Below, piece by piece: positions 1 through 8,716 of a stretch of DNA of 24,914 nucleotides (position 1 is the stretch's first letter; the number at the start of each line of letters is the position of its first letter). Below the pieces are notes generated by a model that had not been told where the DNA came from, ran no database searches, and saw nothing but the letters and a program-made list of their open reading frames with translations. The stretch lies in the IMG/VR virus record IMGVR_UViG_3300032242_001038, positions 1-24,914 of that record. One strand, written 5' to 3'. Origin of the DNA: a virus. The position numbers and the translations under genes are program-made.

Positions 1-258
1 GATGACGTCAATCGTGGCGGTGGTGTTCATAATGTTGTGGTTTCTATGGGTAATGATACTGATAAGGACGAGCGAGACGTACCGTGGAGCTTACTCATCG
101 CCGTGGTGGTCTTGTGTTTTGTGTTAGTGATTGCTCTCCCAGTGATGGGCATTATGTATATGGACATGAACAACGCGACAGTTGCTGCAATGAATGAAGT
201 AAAGAAAATGCGTGAGTTACGCGCAAAGATATTGATGGAAATGCAGGGGGAGCAATGA
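1..258 (+). CDS. Small membrane protein, 5' end cut by window
   Basis: The reading frame is open from base 1, so the gene probably begins upstream. Internal starts exist (GTG at 37, ATG at 46), but neither has a clear Shine-Dalgarno sequence. The visible product has a short charged stretch (TDKDERD), then one strongly hydrophobic segment of about 25 residues (from PWSLLIAVVVL to GIMYM), then a Lys/Glu/Met-rich helical tail. This fits a single-span membrane protein with a small soluble tail. It ends in a 4-base ATGA overlap with the lipoprotein gene at 255, so it is translated with the lysis cassette. A holin or a virion-associated membrane protein are both possible. No family was recognised. 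Confidence 0.6.
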   Translation, partial: DDVNRGGGVHNVVVSMGNDTDKDERDVPWSLLIAVVVLCFVLVIALPVMGIMYMDMNNATVAAMNEVKKMRELRAKILMEMQGEQ

Positions 259-425
259 GGTGGTTTGTCTTATTTTTGTTGATTACAGGATGTGAGGAAC
301 GTATTCGGTACTACTGCCAAGACCCTAAGCATTGGGAAGAGCAACGGTGTAAAAGACCTGATTGTGAAGTTAAAGAAGACTGCCCTGACATGTTAATTAA
401 GCCTAGAGATGAAAGAAATCATTAA
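255..425 (+). CDS. Small cysteine-rich lipoprotein
   Basis: A 56-residue gene that starts at the ATGA overlap with the preceding stop and ends inside the start of the gene at 409. The N-terminus is MRWFVLFLLITGC, a very short signal peptide with a lipobox (L-I-T-G-C) that places the acylated cysteine at residue 13. Four more cysteines follow, in YYCQDP, EQRCKRP, PDCE and EDCPD contexts, so disulphides in the periplasm are plausible. Similar Cys/Asp/Pro-rich lipoproteins are, to my recollection, common beside structural and lysis genes of aquatic tailed phages, with no established function. It is not the Rz1 partner, because a better Rz1 candidate lies at 1075. Membrane localisation and a role in lysis or superinfection exclusion are inferences. 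Confidence 0.7.
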   Translation: MRWFVLFLLITGCEERIRYYCQDPKHWEEQRCKRPDCEVKEDCPDMLIKPRDERNH

Positions 426-873
426 AGAATTGTTGTTGCGCAAAAAGGAAAAACTGACAGTCGAGGAATACGATGTCAGGTTGAGATTTTTTGCTGGCAA
501 GATGCTTGTATTGGTTTTTTCTTCAGCTATGGCAGTAATTCTGTACAACTTAGTGTTTGTTGAGCAGCCAATGTCTGGGATGGCTCCCGCGGATAAGGCG
601 TTCTTTGAGATTCTAAAGATGATGGTGGCATTCTTGTCTGGCGTTATTACTACGCTAGTGGCAAAGACCCCTTCATTTAGCCCTCAGCAGCCTCTAGGAT
701 GCCCTCCAGCGATGCGTCAAGGGTTTGGTGCTACTACACCCTTCCAAACGCCCTTTCAGGCTCCTGCAGCCCCTTGGCAGCCCTCTAATATAGTACCTGC
801 AGCACCTCATTTAGATGACGATGACGAACGCGCTAGGCATGCTGAGGCTAGGCATTTACATAAGGATTGGTAA
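409..873 (+). CDS. Two-span membrane protein, putative holin
   Basis: 154 residues. A basic N-terminus (KEIIKELLLRKKEK) is followed by a hydrophobic segment at about residues 30-50 (KMLVLVFSSAMAVILYNLVF) and a second at about 68-86 (FEILKMMVAFLSGVITTLVA). A Pro/Gln/Phe-rich tail then ends in a charged DDDDE/HAEARH segment. Two membrane spans just upstream of spanins and endolysin fit a holin, which would let the GH19 enzyme reach the peptidoglycan. The long Pro-rich C-terminal tail is unusual for a small class II holin. The start overlaps the end of the lipoprotein gene by 17 bases. The stop overlaps the next ATG (TAATG). Holin assignment rests on topology and position only. Confidence 0.6.
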   Translation: MKEIIKELLLRKKEKLTVEEYDVRLRFFAGKMLVLVFSSAMAVILYNLVFVEQPMSGMAPADKAFFEILKMMVAFLSGVITTLVAKTPSFSPQQPLGCPPAMRQGFGATTPFQTPFQAPAAPWQPSNIVPAAPHLDDDDERARHAEARHLHKDW

Positions 874-1355
874 TGTTTAATCCATGGGTAATTATTGGTC
901 TTATCACTTCACTAATAGGAGTCTATTTCTATGGACATCATGAAGGCTATCAAGAGTGCGCTACAGAAAATGCTATCCAAGTTGCAAAACTTAATGAGGA
1001 AGCAAGAAGAAAAGAAGTAGAGTTAACTGAACAGGTTAATGCTACGTCTGCTAATTTAGTAAAGGCGAACAACGATGCTAAACGGAAAATTGATAAGCTC
1101 AATTCTGATCTCGCTACTGGTTCTGTCAGGTTGTCAGTTCCTGTCAAAACCCACTGTCCCGTATCAGCCACCAGCGATACCAGCGTTGCCAGCGGAGATA
1201 GCGTTCAAGAGAGAGCCGAACTTGACGGAACGGTTGCTCAATCTCTTGTCGCCATCACAAACGACGGTGACGCAGGGATCAGGCAACTCAACGCCTGCAT
1301 CGATGCCTACAACCAAGTCAGAGACAAGTACAACCAAGCAGTAGGTGTTAAATGA
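873..1355 (+). CDS. Rz-like inner-membrane spanin
   Basis: 160 residues from the ATG at 873, which overlaps the upstream stop by one base. An in-frame TTG at 867 is possible but less likely. An N-terminal anchor (about residues 4-20, WVIIGLITSLIGVYFYG) is followed by a long charged region (AKLNEEARRKEVELTEQVNATSA) predicted to be a coiled coil in the periplasm. Known i-spanins of the Rz type have this layout. They pair with an Rz1 lipoprotein and fuse inner and outer membranes at the last step of lysis. The identification is strengthened by the fully nested Rz1-like gene in another frame at 1075-1344 and by the endolysin that begins in an ATGA overlap. Confidence 0.8.
   Translation: MFNPWVIIGLITSLIGVYFYGHHEGYQECATENAIQVAKLNEEARRKEVELTEQVNATSANLVKANNDAKRKIDKLNSDLATGSVRLSVPVKTHCPVSATSDTSVASGDSVQERAELDGTVAQSLVAITNDGDAGIRQLNACIDAYNQVRDKYNQAVGVK
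1075..1344 (+). CDS. Rz1-like outer-membrane spanin lipoprotein, nested in Rz
   Basis: 89 residues encoded entirely inside the Rz-like gene in a different frame. The N-terminus has a signal peptide and a clear lipobox (ILISLLVLSGC), placing the acylated cysteine at residue 20. A proline-rich stretch follows (KPTVPYQPPAIPALPAE), which is characteristic of Rz1 o-spanins, and the tail is Ser/Thr-rich. An AAAGG ribosome-binding site precedes the ATG. Nested Rz/Rz1 pairs are known from lambda-like phages. The lipoprotein would sit in the inner leaflet of the outer membrane and bind the periplasmic end of Rz. It is longer than lambda Rz1 because of the Ser/Thr tail. Confidence 0.8.
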   Translation: MLNGKLISSILISLLVLSGCQFLSKPTVPYQPPAIPALPAEIAFKREPNLTERLLNLLSPSQTTVTQGSGNSTPASMPTTKSETSTTKQ

Positions 1356-1948
1356 CGGCAGATCAGTTACAAGCGATGGGGATAGGTCAAGAGTGGTTAC
1401 AACCACTTGAGAATACTTTCCAAATGTTTAACATTATTCATCCTCATCAGCAAGCATCATTTATAGGGCAATGTGCTCACGAATGTAATAACTTTAGAAC
1501 CCTTCAAGAGAATTTAAATTACAAGGCAGAAACTCTTGTCAAACTTTGGCCAAAACGATTTCCTTCTTTGTCCGTTGCTCAATCATATGCTCATCAGCCC
1601 GAAAAGATTGCCAACAAGATTTACGCAGACAGGGGTGGCAATCGGGGAGAAGCCAGCGGTGATGGGTTTCGTTTCCGTGGTCGAGGATGCATTCAGCTTA
1701 CCTTCCATGACAACTACTGGCACTGTGGACAAGCTATCGGAGAAGACTTAGTATCTAATCCTGACATTGTGGCAACACCTCAGTACGCAGCCTTGTCTGC
1801 AGGGTGGTTCTGGGCTACTCATGGACTCAACAATCTTGCGGATAGGCAAGATGATGAGAAGATTACTAAATTGATAAATGGTGGTTTATTTGGACTAAAT
1901 GAGCGAGTCGCATTGACTCAGCATGCATATAGTGTATTAACGGCTTAA
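1352..1948 (+). CDS. GH19 chitinase-like endolysin
   Basis: 198 residues. The start is in an ATGA overlap with the Rz stop. Family features visible are AHECNNFRTLQENLNY at about residues 42-57 (E44 is the likely catalytic acid of GH19), IYADRGGNRGEASGDG at 90-105, and FRGRGCIQLT at 108-117, the signature of the phage GH19 lysozyme-like domain that cuts peptidoglycan glycan strands. The C-terminal part (AALSAGWFWATHGLN, then ITKLINGG) is also typical. There is no signal peptide and no separate cell-wall-binding domain, so release would depend on a holin. Position directly after the spanins makes the lysis role secure. Confidence 0.93.
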   Translation: MTADQLQAMGIGQEWLQPLENTFQMFNIIHPHQQASFIGQCAHECNNFRTLQENLNYKAETLVKLWPKRFPSLSVAQSYAHQPEKIANKIYADRGGNRGEASGDGFRFRGRGCIQLTFHDNYWHCGQAIGEDLVSNPDIVATPQYAALSAGWFWATHGLNNLADRQDDEKITKLINGGLFGLNERVALTQHAYSVLTA

Positions 1949-1982
1949 AAGTTTTATAATTGCTATGTGTTGAGGGAATGAG

Positions 1983-2612
1983 ATGACAGCATCGTTTGTT
2001 CTTACTTATGACAATCTAATCACTACTGTCGAGCAATATCTCGAACGTAATGATGCGGCTGTCGTCAATCAAATCCCTACGTTCATCACTCTTTGTGAAT
2101 TTGAAATAGCTCAGCAGATTAAGACTCTAGGGCAACAACAAGTTGTCGAGAGTGTAATGACTGCTGGAAATCCTGTTATTCCTAAGCCTGCACGTTGGCG
2201 TAAGACAGTATCGATGAACGTGACTAGTAATGGTACGCCTTCTCCTGTTTTACTGCGCAAGTACGAGTATTTACTAAATTACAATAGTGGTGGTACTTCT
2301 GGTTTGCCTTTGTACTATGCAGACTATGATTACGGCCATTGGTTAGTTTCCCCTACACCCGACCAGTCTTATGCGTTTGAGGTTCTTTATTACGAGCGGA
2401 TTAACCCTTTATCGTCAACAAATCAGACGAATTGGTTAACCCAGAATGCCCCAAATGCCATGGTTTTTGGCACATTACTGCAAGCTATGCCGTTCTTGAA
2501 GAACGATCAGCGGCAGATATTCCAGCAGAAATACAGCGAAGCCATTGAATTATTGTCTATAGAAGACAAACTTCGCATTGCTGATCGTCAATCTATTGCT
2601 CAGGATTCGTAA
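1983..2612 (+). CDS. Head-tail adaptor-like virion protein
   Basis: 209 residues, preceded by GAGGGA at a good distance. The N-terminal half is helical (LITTVEQYLERNDAAVVNQIP, then FEIAQQIKTLGQQQ). The C-terminal half has a beta-rich part (VIPKPARWRKTVSMNV, YADYDYGHWLVSPTPDQSYAFEVLYYERI) and a final helical region. This pattern resembles the adaptor proteins of SU10-like podoviruses that sit between portal and nozzle. The downstream nozzle-like gene supports that. The 34-base spacer before it contains TATAAT at 1955-1960 but no convincing -35 box, so an own promoter is possible but unproven. Function is inferred from resemblance and position. Confidence 0.6.
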   Translation: MTASFVLTYDNLITTVEQYLERNDAAVVNQIPTFITLCEFEIAQQIKTLGQQQVVESVMTAGNPVIPKPARWRKTVSMNVTSNGTPSPVLLRKYEYLLNYNSGGTSGLPLYYADYDYGHWLVSPTPDQSYAFEVLYYERINPLSSTNQTNWLTQNAPNAMVFGTLLQAMPFLKNDQRQIFQQKYSEAIELLSIEDKLRIADRQSIAQDS

Positions 2613-2614
2613 TC

Positions 2615-3850
2615 ATGACGACCTACACAAATCCGTTCACCGCTCAAACCATATCTCCTGCTCAAGTTGGTTATGAATATCTAACACTTTCAGCTGATAC
2701 GACTCTCCAGTGGCCTATTAACGGTAACGATACTACTAATGTAGCTGCAAACATTATTGAAGTAACTGCAGGGGTTCCTCCCTCCCCCGCAACAGCCTAC
2801 AACTTGTTGATGCCTTCGGCTTACCAAGTATCGACAGGTCAAGCAGTTATTATTCGTAACGTCGGTGCTAATACGTTTAACGTAACAAATGCTAGTGGCG
2901 CAACCATTAGTGCAGTGGCTTCTGGTGTTGCTGTTTACATTTATCTAACTGACAACACTACAGCTAACGGTACGTGGTCAACAGTTACTTTTGGAGCGGG
3001 TACATCTGCAGCTAATGCAGCTACCTTGGCTGGATACGGTTTAACAGCCATTAGCACTACCTTAAATCAATCGTATTACGTTCAGACTATTAGCTCTACC
3101 TATACCTTAACAAGCACTGCTAGAGCGCAGATGAACGTCTGGACAGGTGGTGTAGGTACGATAACTCTGCCTTCTGCCTCTACGGTAGGTGCTAATTGGT
3201 TTACGATCATTAAGAACGACGGTACAGGTATTTTGACTATATCCCCCGTTGGTTCTGACACGATTGATGGAAACGCTAATCAACAGCTTCAGTTAACAGA
3301 GTCTATTGTTTTAGTTTCTAGTGGTTCGACTTGGTACACCTTTGGTTATGGTCGTTCTAACTCATTTGCCTATACTCAATTAGCGTTGACTTTAACTGGT
3401 GGTACGTACACTGAAACCTCAGCTCAGGCTTCTAATACGATTCAGACTATCTCTGGTACGTTAACCAGCAACCAAATACTTATTATTCCTTCAACTGTTC
3501 AGCTATACAGTTTTACCAATAATACGACTGGTTCATATTCGTTAACAATTAAGACAGCTGTATCAGGTGGTGCTTCAATAACAATTGGTCAAAGTACCTC
3601 ATTGATTGTTATTTGTGATGGTACAAACGTCTATAACGCTGCTTCTGGTTCTGCCAGCTCTATTGTTTCCTTGACTTTAGGTAATGGATCAACTGCTGTT
3701 CCTTCGTTAAAGTTTACTGGTGATACAACGACAGGTCTTTACTTACCTGCTTCTGGTCAGTTGGGAATTGTTATTAGTGGCTCTCTTAATTCGTACTTTA
3801 GTAGCTCAGGATTTACCTCTTTAAATGGTATTTCTGGAGGCACGTTTTGA
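2615..3850 (+). CDS. Beta-rich fibre or appendage-like virion protein
   Basis: 411 residues, dominated by Ser, Thr, Gly, Ala and Asn with alternating beta-type hydrophobicity. No cysteine-rich or enzymatic motif was seen. Repeated units such as [21 protein letters not shown], then [15 protein letters not shown], resemble beta-helix and fibre domains. The C-terminus ([23 protein letters not shown]) matches a motif often found near the end of tail fibres of aquatic phages, just before an attachment or chaperone domain. Here the protein stops about 30 residues later, so there is no S74-type chaperone. It starts two bases after the adaptor stop and ends inside the next start (TTGA). A virion appendage or head fibre is likely, but receptor binding is a guess. 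Confidence 0.6.
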   Translation: MTTYTNPFTAQTISPAQVGYEYLTLSADTTLQWPINGNDTTNVAANIIEVTAGVPPSPATAYNLLMPSAYQVSTGQAVIIRNVGANTFNVTNASGATISAVASGVAVYIYLTDNTTANGTWSTVTFGAGTSAANAATLAGYGLTAISTTLNQSYYVQTISSTYTLTSTARAQMNVWTGGVGTITLPSASTVGANWFTIIKNDGTGILTISPVGSDTIDGNANQQLQLTESIVLVSSGSTWYTFGYGRSNSFAYTQLALTLTGGTYTETSAQASNTIQTISGTLTSNQILIIPSTVQLYSFTNNTTGSYSLTIKTAVSGGASITIGQSTSLIVICDGTNVYNAASGSASSIVSLTLGNGSTAVPSLKFTGDTTTGLYLPASGQLGIVISGSLNSYFSSSGFTSLNGISGGTF

Positions 3851-5859
3851 CCGCTAAAGTCATATCGTTAGCAATAAACCCCGGAATACAGAGGGACGGT
3901 ACTCTATTTGACTCTCCCATGTATGTGGATGGTCAGTGGGTACGGTTTCAACGTGGCCGCCCTAGAAAGGTGGGAGGTTATCGTGGAATATTTATTAATG
4001 CTCCTGAGATAAGCCGAGGAATGGTAATGCAGTCCCAATCGGGGCTGAACTATGTTTATTCTGGAAGTGCTAGTTATTTAAAATACTGGCAGACGGCCAA
4101 TAATGCAGGTACTGGCGCTGGCCCATTTGATGTTACTCCGTCGTCTAACTTTACGGCTAACGCTAATAATCTTTGGCAGTTTGATGTTGGTTACAACTCT
4201 TCTCAGACTGGCTTACAGGTTATAGCGCATGCAGGTCAGAATTTAACAAATATTGATAGCACGGTTAATACGCCTGTTTTATCTGGTGCATTCCCCGGTG
4301 GAACATTAAGTAAGGTTGGTATCTTTACGATAACTGGTTCAGCTAGTTTGCCTACGTATCAAAATGGCACGACTATTATTATTGGTCAGTCAGATTACAG
4401 GATTGGTTTAGGCCAACTTGTTACTGGAACGGGTATCCCTTCTAATACAACGGTTGTATCTCCTCCTCCTATTGTTTACGCTAACAGTGCAATTACTGGC
4501 TATATTTCTGGAACGACGTTAACTGTAACGGCTAATTTAGGAGCCTTATATGTTGGCCAGACGCTTAGTAGCACTGCGACTGTAGGTATAGCTGCAGGAA
4601 CAACAATTACTGCCTTGGGAACTGGTATAGGCGGTCTTGGAACGTATACAGTCAGTGTTTCACAAACCGTAGGTTCTTCTGGTTCCCCTGTAACTTTTAC
4701 AGGAAGTGCTAATACAGTAGTAACAGTATCAGCATCCGTTACTACATCACAGAATAACGCAATTACTTTTGACAATCAGATTTCTGTATCTGGTGGGGCA
4801 TGTATGTTGTACCCCTATCTTTTTGTTTATGGAAATAATGGATTGATTCAAAATAGTAGTGCTGGAGACTTTACTAATTGGACTGCAGCTGATGCAAATG
4901 CTACTAACGTATCTGCTACCAAGATTGTTAAAGGGATGGCTTTACGAGGTGGTACAACGTCTCCTTCAGGGTTATTTTGGTCACTTGATCAGTTAACCCG
5001 TGTTTCTTTAGCCCCTCAACAAGTAGGAACTTCTACCGTTTATTGGCGGTATGACATTATTTCTACTCAGACATCTATTATGTCTTCTCAGAGTGTTATT
5101 GAGTACGACGGCATTATTTATTGGTGCGGCGTAGATAGATTCTTGGCATATAACGGTGTTGTTCAAGAACTAAATAATGCTGTTAACTTAAATTTCTTTT
5201 TTGACAATCTTAATTATAGTCAACGTCAAAAAGTATGGGCTACAAAAATTCCTCGTTGGGGTGAAATTTGGTGGTTTTATCCTTCTGGTACATCCACAGA
5301 GTGCAACAACGCCATTATTTATAACGTGCGTGAACAAACTTGGTACGACGCAGGCTTTGCTGAAGGCGCTAATCGTTCAGCTGGAGTGTTTTCTGAGGTT
5401 TTTAGATACCCTATTTGGGCTGATAATATTGTTAATCCTACTAACAATACGTATACGTTATGGCAGCAAGAGGTTGGCACAGACAAGATTTATCTAACGT
5501 CGGTTAATGCTGTTAATTCCTATTTTGAGACAAACAGTATTGGTTGGGTAGGTGGAGGCCCCGGAGTTCGTTCTATTGAGGGCGCTAACAAATGGATTCG
5601 CTTAGAACGCGTTGAACCTGACTTTGTTCAATCAGGTCAGATGAGTTTGACAGTTACTGGTAAGGGTTACGCAGACGATAAAGACATTACGTCTGACCCT
5701 TATTATTTTGATGGTACTACTTTAAAGATTGACATGCGTGAACAACGTCGTGAGATGCGTTTACGGTTCACAAGTAATGTATACAATGGCAACTATGAAA
5801 TGGGTAGTGTGTTGTTAAGCGCTGATATTGGTGATGAACGCTCGACAGGAAATCCATAA
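3847..5859 (+). CDS. Tail nozzle / P22 gp10-like DNA stabilisation protein
   Basis: 670 residues from a TTG in a TTGA overlap with the previous stop. GGAGG at 3835-3839 is well placed, and no ATG precedes the conserved-looking N-terminus ([24 protein letters not shown]). That N-terminus, the motif [20 protein letters not shown] at about residues 322-341, the segment [18 protein letters not shown] and the final [16 protein letters not shown] resemble podoviral nozzle / packaged-DNA stabilisation proteins, which form a propeller-like ring closing the short tail. Residues of about 157-310 are a Thr/Ser/Gly-rich beta-repeat block ([21 protein letters not shown], then [12 protein letters not shown]) that looks like an inserted domain. 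Confidence is good for a tail-tube protein, moderate for the exact family. Confidence 0.65.
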   Translation: MTAKVISLAINPGIQRDGTLFDSPMYVDGQWVRFQRGRPRKVGGYRGIFINAPEISRGMVMQSQSGLNYVYSGSASYLKYWQTANNAGTGAGPFDVTPSSNFTANANNLWQFDVGYNSSQTGLQVIAHAGQNLTNIDSTVNTPVLSGAFPGGTLSKVGIFTITGSASLPTYQNGTTIIIGQSDYRIGLGQLVTGTGIPSNTTVVSPPPIVYANSAITGYISGTTLTVTANLGALYVGQTLSSTATVGIAAGTTITALGTGIGGLGTYTVSVSQTVGSSGSPVTFTGSANTVVTVSASVTTSQNNAITFDNQISVSGGACMLYPYLFVYGNNGLIQNSSAGDFTNWTAADANATNVSATKIVKGMALRGGTTSPSGLFWSLDQLTRVSLAPQQVGTSTVYWRYDIISTQTSIMSSQSVIEYDGIIYWCGVDRFLAYNGVVQELNNAVNLNFFFDNLNYSQRQKVWATKIPRWGEIWWFYPSGTSTECNNAIIYNVREQTWYDAGFAEGANRSAGVFSEVFRYPIWADNIVNPTNNTYTLWQQEVGTDKIYLTSVNAVNSYFETNSIGWVGGGPGVRSIEGANKWIRLERVEPDFVQSGQMSLTVTGKGYADDKDITSDPYYFDGTTLKIDMREQRREMRLRFTSNVYNGNYEMGSVLLSADIGDERSTGNP

Positions 5860-6107
5860 TGATTGTCTATGATCCTCGTGGAATGACTTGGGATAAATGG
5901 TGCTCTTTAATGGCAGAACTATTTGCTTCTAATCAGTTAGGAACTGTCACTGAAGATAAGTGGCGTGATTGGGCTGATGGTATGCAAGGTATTGGTTATT
6001 TTGTGAACTCTGGGGTTCCTGATTCAAGAGGATTTAAGACTTGGCAGGATTGGGCTTCTAGTTTAGTTGGGATCATGTCTATTAATCCTACGCAGGCAAA
6101 AGTATAA
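5859..6107 (+). CDS. Small tryptophan-rich protein of unknown function
   Basis: 82 residues. The start overlaps the upstream stop by one base (TAATG), so translation is probably coupled. The sequence is acidic and rich in Trp (TWDKWCSLM, DKWRDWADGM, KTWQDWASSL), with two similar Trp-containing helices that could be an internal duplication. There is no signal peptide or membrane segment. It lies between the nozzle-like gene and the first ejection-protein candidate, so it may be a minor virion component or an assembly factor. No family was recognised. Confidence 0.65.
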   Translation: MIVYDPRGMTWDKWCSLMAELFASNQLGTVTEDKWRDWADGMQGIGYFVNSGVPDSRGFKTWQDWASSLVGIMSINPTQAKV

Positions 6108-6109
6108 AC

Positions 6110-8713
6110 ATGGCTAATTCTCAACAACTTAAAGAAATAGTTAATGGATTAGAAAGCGATCTTGCTGACTTAAATCCGGGTAGTGATGCTGCCGAATATC
6201 AGAGAGTATCTGCAAAACTTGCTGACGCTAGAGATCAATTAGCGAATGCTAGTTCTCAGCAAACAGTTATGGGTGGAGTAACGGTCGGTAAAACACCAAC
6301 CCCTGCTCCAGAACCTGCTCCTGCCCCACAACCAGCTCCACTGCAACAAGTTGCACAAGTAGCGCCGGATTCAAATACTAGCGGCTATCAATTTCCTACT
6401 CTTAAACAATCTCTTATTGATAATCAGTTAAACAAACTTAAAACTAATTCATTAACTTCTTTTAATTCTGACATTCGTGATCAAATTTATAACGCAGGTT
6501 GGAATCAAAAATCTGATGCTGTTCAGGTATTAAATGGTGCTGCTGTTTATGGATTAGTAAAGCCAATAAATGCTGGTGTTATGGGTTCGCCCATGTACCA
6601 AAAACCTAACGGCGGGGCAGTTACTGATGCTGATTTTGTAAATGCCGCAAAAGCTGCGGGGATTGATCCTAGTTCGTACTACCACAAGCAAGCTATGGGA
6701 ATGGGTGGTACGCAAAATGTTTTAGATAAAAATGCGCTTTACAACGCAATTAATGACAAAAGCAAAGATTTATATTCAATTACTAATGCTATAGAGGGGG
6801 CTAAACGAGGTGATAAAGCCCTTCACGCAACTGCTTTGTATAAAGCAGACGGTAACGGCAATCTTGTTATTCAAAACGACCCAACAACAGGTCAACCAGA
6901 CGCTAAATATTTCAGCACCGTAAGATATGCTAGTGATCCCGGATTTTTAGCTGATTTAGGCCCACTCCTTGGAATAGCGGGTCTTGCTTTTGGTGCTCCA
7001 TTATTGGGAGAACTTTTTGCTCCTGCAGCTGCTGCAGAAAGCACTCTTGGTTTAGCGGCTGGTGCTGGTCTTGGCACTGGAACTATGGCTGGAGAGATGC
7101 TAGGTGCTGGTGTACTTGGCGCTGGCGCAGCTCCAGTTCTTGGAGAGACTGCTGCTTTAGGTGCTGGCGCTCTTAGTGCATTAGCTCCTGCAGCTACTTC
7201 AGGCGGTTTGAATTTACAGTCTTTAGCTAAACAAGCTGGACAAGGCGCAGTAAAAGGCGTTGTTCAATCAGCCCTTTCAGACATTGTTTCTGGTAAAGGT
7301 TTAAATACATCAGATTTACTTAAAGGTGCATTTTCTGGTGGTTTAGGTGGTGGCGTTGGTAATGTAGCGACTCAGTTTGGTGCAAATCCTATAGTTTCTC
7401 AAGGCTTGTCTGGGGCAACGACTGCTGGAACTAATGCTGCTTTAAACAAAGGTAATGTATTAAAGAGCGTTGAATTAGGTGGTGGTTTAGGTGCGGTAGC
7501 TGGTGGCACAAACATGCTGCTTAGTGGTAAGGATGCTAATGGAAACCCTGTATATAGTCCTGTAGAGAAGGGCGCTATTTCTGGTGCTATACAAGGTGGT
7601 GCGCAAGCTTTATTAAATAAAAAAGACCCAATTACTGGTGCGTTAGTTAATGCCGCAGGTGGTGCTGCAGGTGCAGCTGTTGGTAATGCGACGGGAAATC
7701 CTGTTGTAGATAAGTCTCTTGCTGCGTTAGCGTCTGTTGGAACTAAGATGGCTGCAACAAACATCTTAGGCCAATCCACAGGCGCACTAGGATTAAACCA
7801 AGTAAGTGCGTTAGTTCCCACGACTCAAGGGACTACTACGATAGACCCAATTACTGGTCAGCCTGTACAACAAACAACCCAAAATGGGCAGTTGATGGAT
7901 AGTCAATTAGCTGCTCTTCAGGAAGAATTAAACTTTTTAAATCGTCAGAACTATTTAAAGAATGCTAACGAATATTCTGTTTCTGACTATATTAATGCCC
8001 AAGCTGGTGTTCCTAGTGGAGAAAAAGGATACACAGGCTTTTTAACTCCCGGTGTCATGACTACTTCGGCGGCTCCTATGCAAGAAACACAACAACAACA
8101 ACCTGTTGACACTTATCAACAGATTTATTCTCAATTAGCTAATGTTGATCCTAGACTACTTAATATCTTGAATCAGCGAGTTGCCAAGAATGGTGGTGCT
8201 ATAAAAATGGCTGCAGGTGGGAGTGCTTTAGCTGCTCTTGAAGCTCATGCACAGAAGCTAAAAGATCAACAAATGCTCAGGCATTTTGAAGATGCGTCAA
8301 GACAGTTAGCTTTGCCTAACCAACATATGGGGAATGTTCCTTATGGAAACCCCTCTGGCGGTGCTTTAATGCACCCTATAAGCCCCGGATACTTTGTGAC
8401 TAGGGCTAAGGAAGGCGGTGAAATGGAACATCAACCTGAGTTCATTACAGGGGCTACAGGACACTACGTAAAAGGAAAAGGTGATGGCCAATCTGACGAT
8501 ATCCCTGCTATGTTGGCAGATGGTGAATATGTATTCGACGCAGATACTGTTGCAGCTTTGGGGAATGGATCATCTGACGCGGGAGCCAAGCTATTAGACC
8601 ACTTTAGAGAATCTTTAAGAGAGCACAAGCGTTCTGCTCCTGCAGATAAGATTCCACCTAAAGCAGCTCCGTTACAATATATGAAAGAAGCATTGAGAAG
8701 GCATAAAGGATAA
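6110..8713 (+). CDS. Large Gly/Ala-rich internal virion protein (ejection protein candidate)
   Basis: 867 residues. The N-terminus is a short coiled coil (LKEIVNGLESDLADLN). A Pro/Ala linker follows at about residues 60-85. A long Gly/Ala-rich centre at about 280-560 (for example GLGAVAGGTNMLLSG, GALVNAAGGAAGAAVGNATG) resembles glycine-zipper membrane-active regions. The last 100 residues are charged and contain GKGDGQSDDIPAMLADGEYVF and SPADK/PPKAAP-type linkers. Size, composition and position after the nozzle gene fit the internal proteins that podoviruses eject to form a DNA conduit across the envelope. No lytic transglycosylase motif was seen. The function is inferred, and the conserved GDGQSDDIPAML tail is the best handle for a database search. 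Confidence 0.6.
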   Translation: MANSQQLKEIVNGLESDLADLNPGSDAAEYQRVSAKLADARDQLANASSQQTVMGGVTVGKTPTPAPEPAPAPQPAPLQQVAQVAPDSNTSGYQFPTLKQSLIDNQLNKLKTNSLTSFNSDIRDQIYNAGWNQKSDAVQVLNGAAVYGLVKPINAGVMGSPMYQKPNGGAVTDADFVNAAKAAGIDPSSYYHKQAMGMGGTQNVLDKNALYNAINDKSKDLYSITNAIEGAKRGDKALHATALYKADGNGNLVIQNDPTTGQPDAKYFSTVRYASDPGFLADLGPLLGIAGLAFGAPLLGELFAPAAAAESTLGLAAGAGLGTGTMAGEMLGAGVLGAGAAPVLGETAALGAGALSALAPAATSGGLNLQSLAKQAGQGAVKGVVQSALSDIVSGKGLNTSDLLKGAFSGGLGGGVGNVATQFGANPIVSQGLSGATTAGTNAALNKGNVLKSVELGGGLGAVAGGTNMLLSGKDANGNPVYSPVEKGAISGAIQGGAQALLNKKDPITGALVNAAGGAAGAAVGNATGNPVVDKSLAALASVGTKMAATNILGQSTGALGLNQVSALVPTTQGTTTIDPITGQPVQQTTQNGQLMDSQLAALQEELNFLNRQNYLKNANEYSVSDYINAQAGVPSGEKGYTGFLTPGVMTTSAAPMQETQQQQPVDTYQQIYSQLANVDPRLLNILNQRVAKNGGAIKMAAGGSALAALEAHAQKLKDQQMLRHFEDASRQLALPNQHMGNVPYGNPSGGALMHPISPGYFVTRAKEGGEMEHQPEFITGATGHYVKGKGDGQSDDIPAMLADGEYVFDADTVAALGNGSSDAGAKLLDHFRESLREHKRSAPADKIPPKAAPLQYMKEALRRHKG

Positions 8714-8716
8714 ATC

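Noticed and set aside
1164-1406. Minus-strand 80-residue frame under the spanin genes
   Set aside because: It is a shadow of two overlapping plus-strand genes, with no ribosome site and no recognisable product.
1949-1982. Promoter before the adaptor-like gene
   Set aside because: TATAAT at 1955-1960 has no acceptable -35 box at 16-18 bases upstream. It may occur by chance in an AT-rich spacer.
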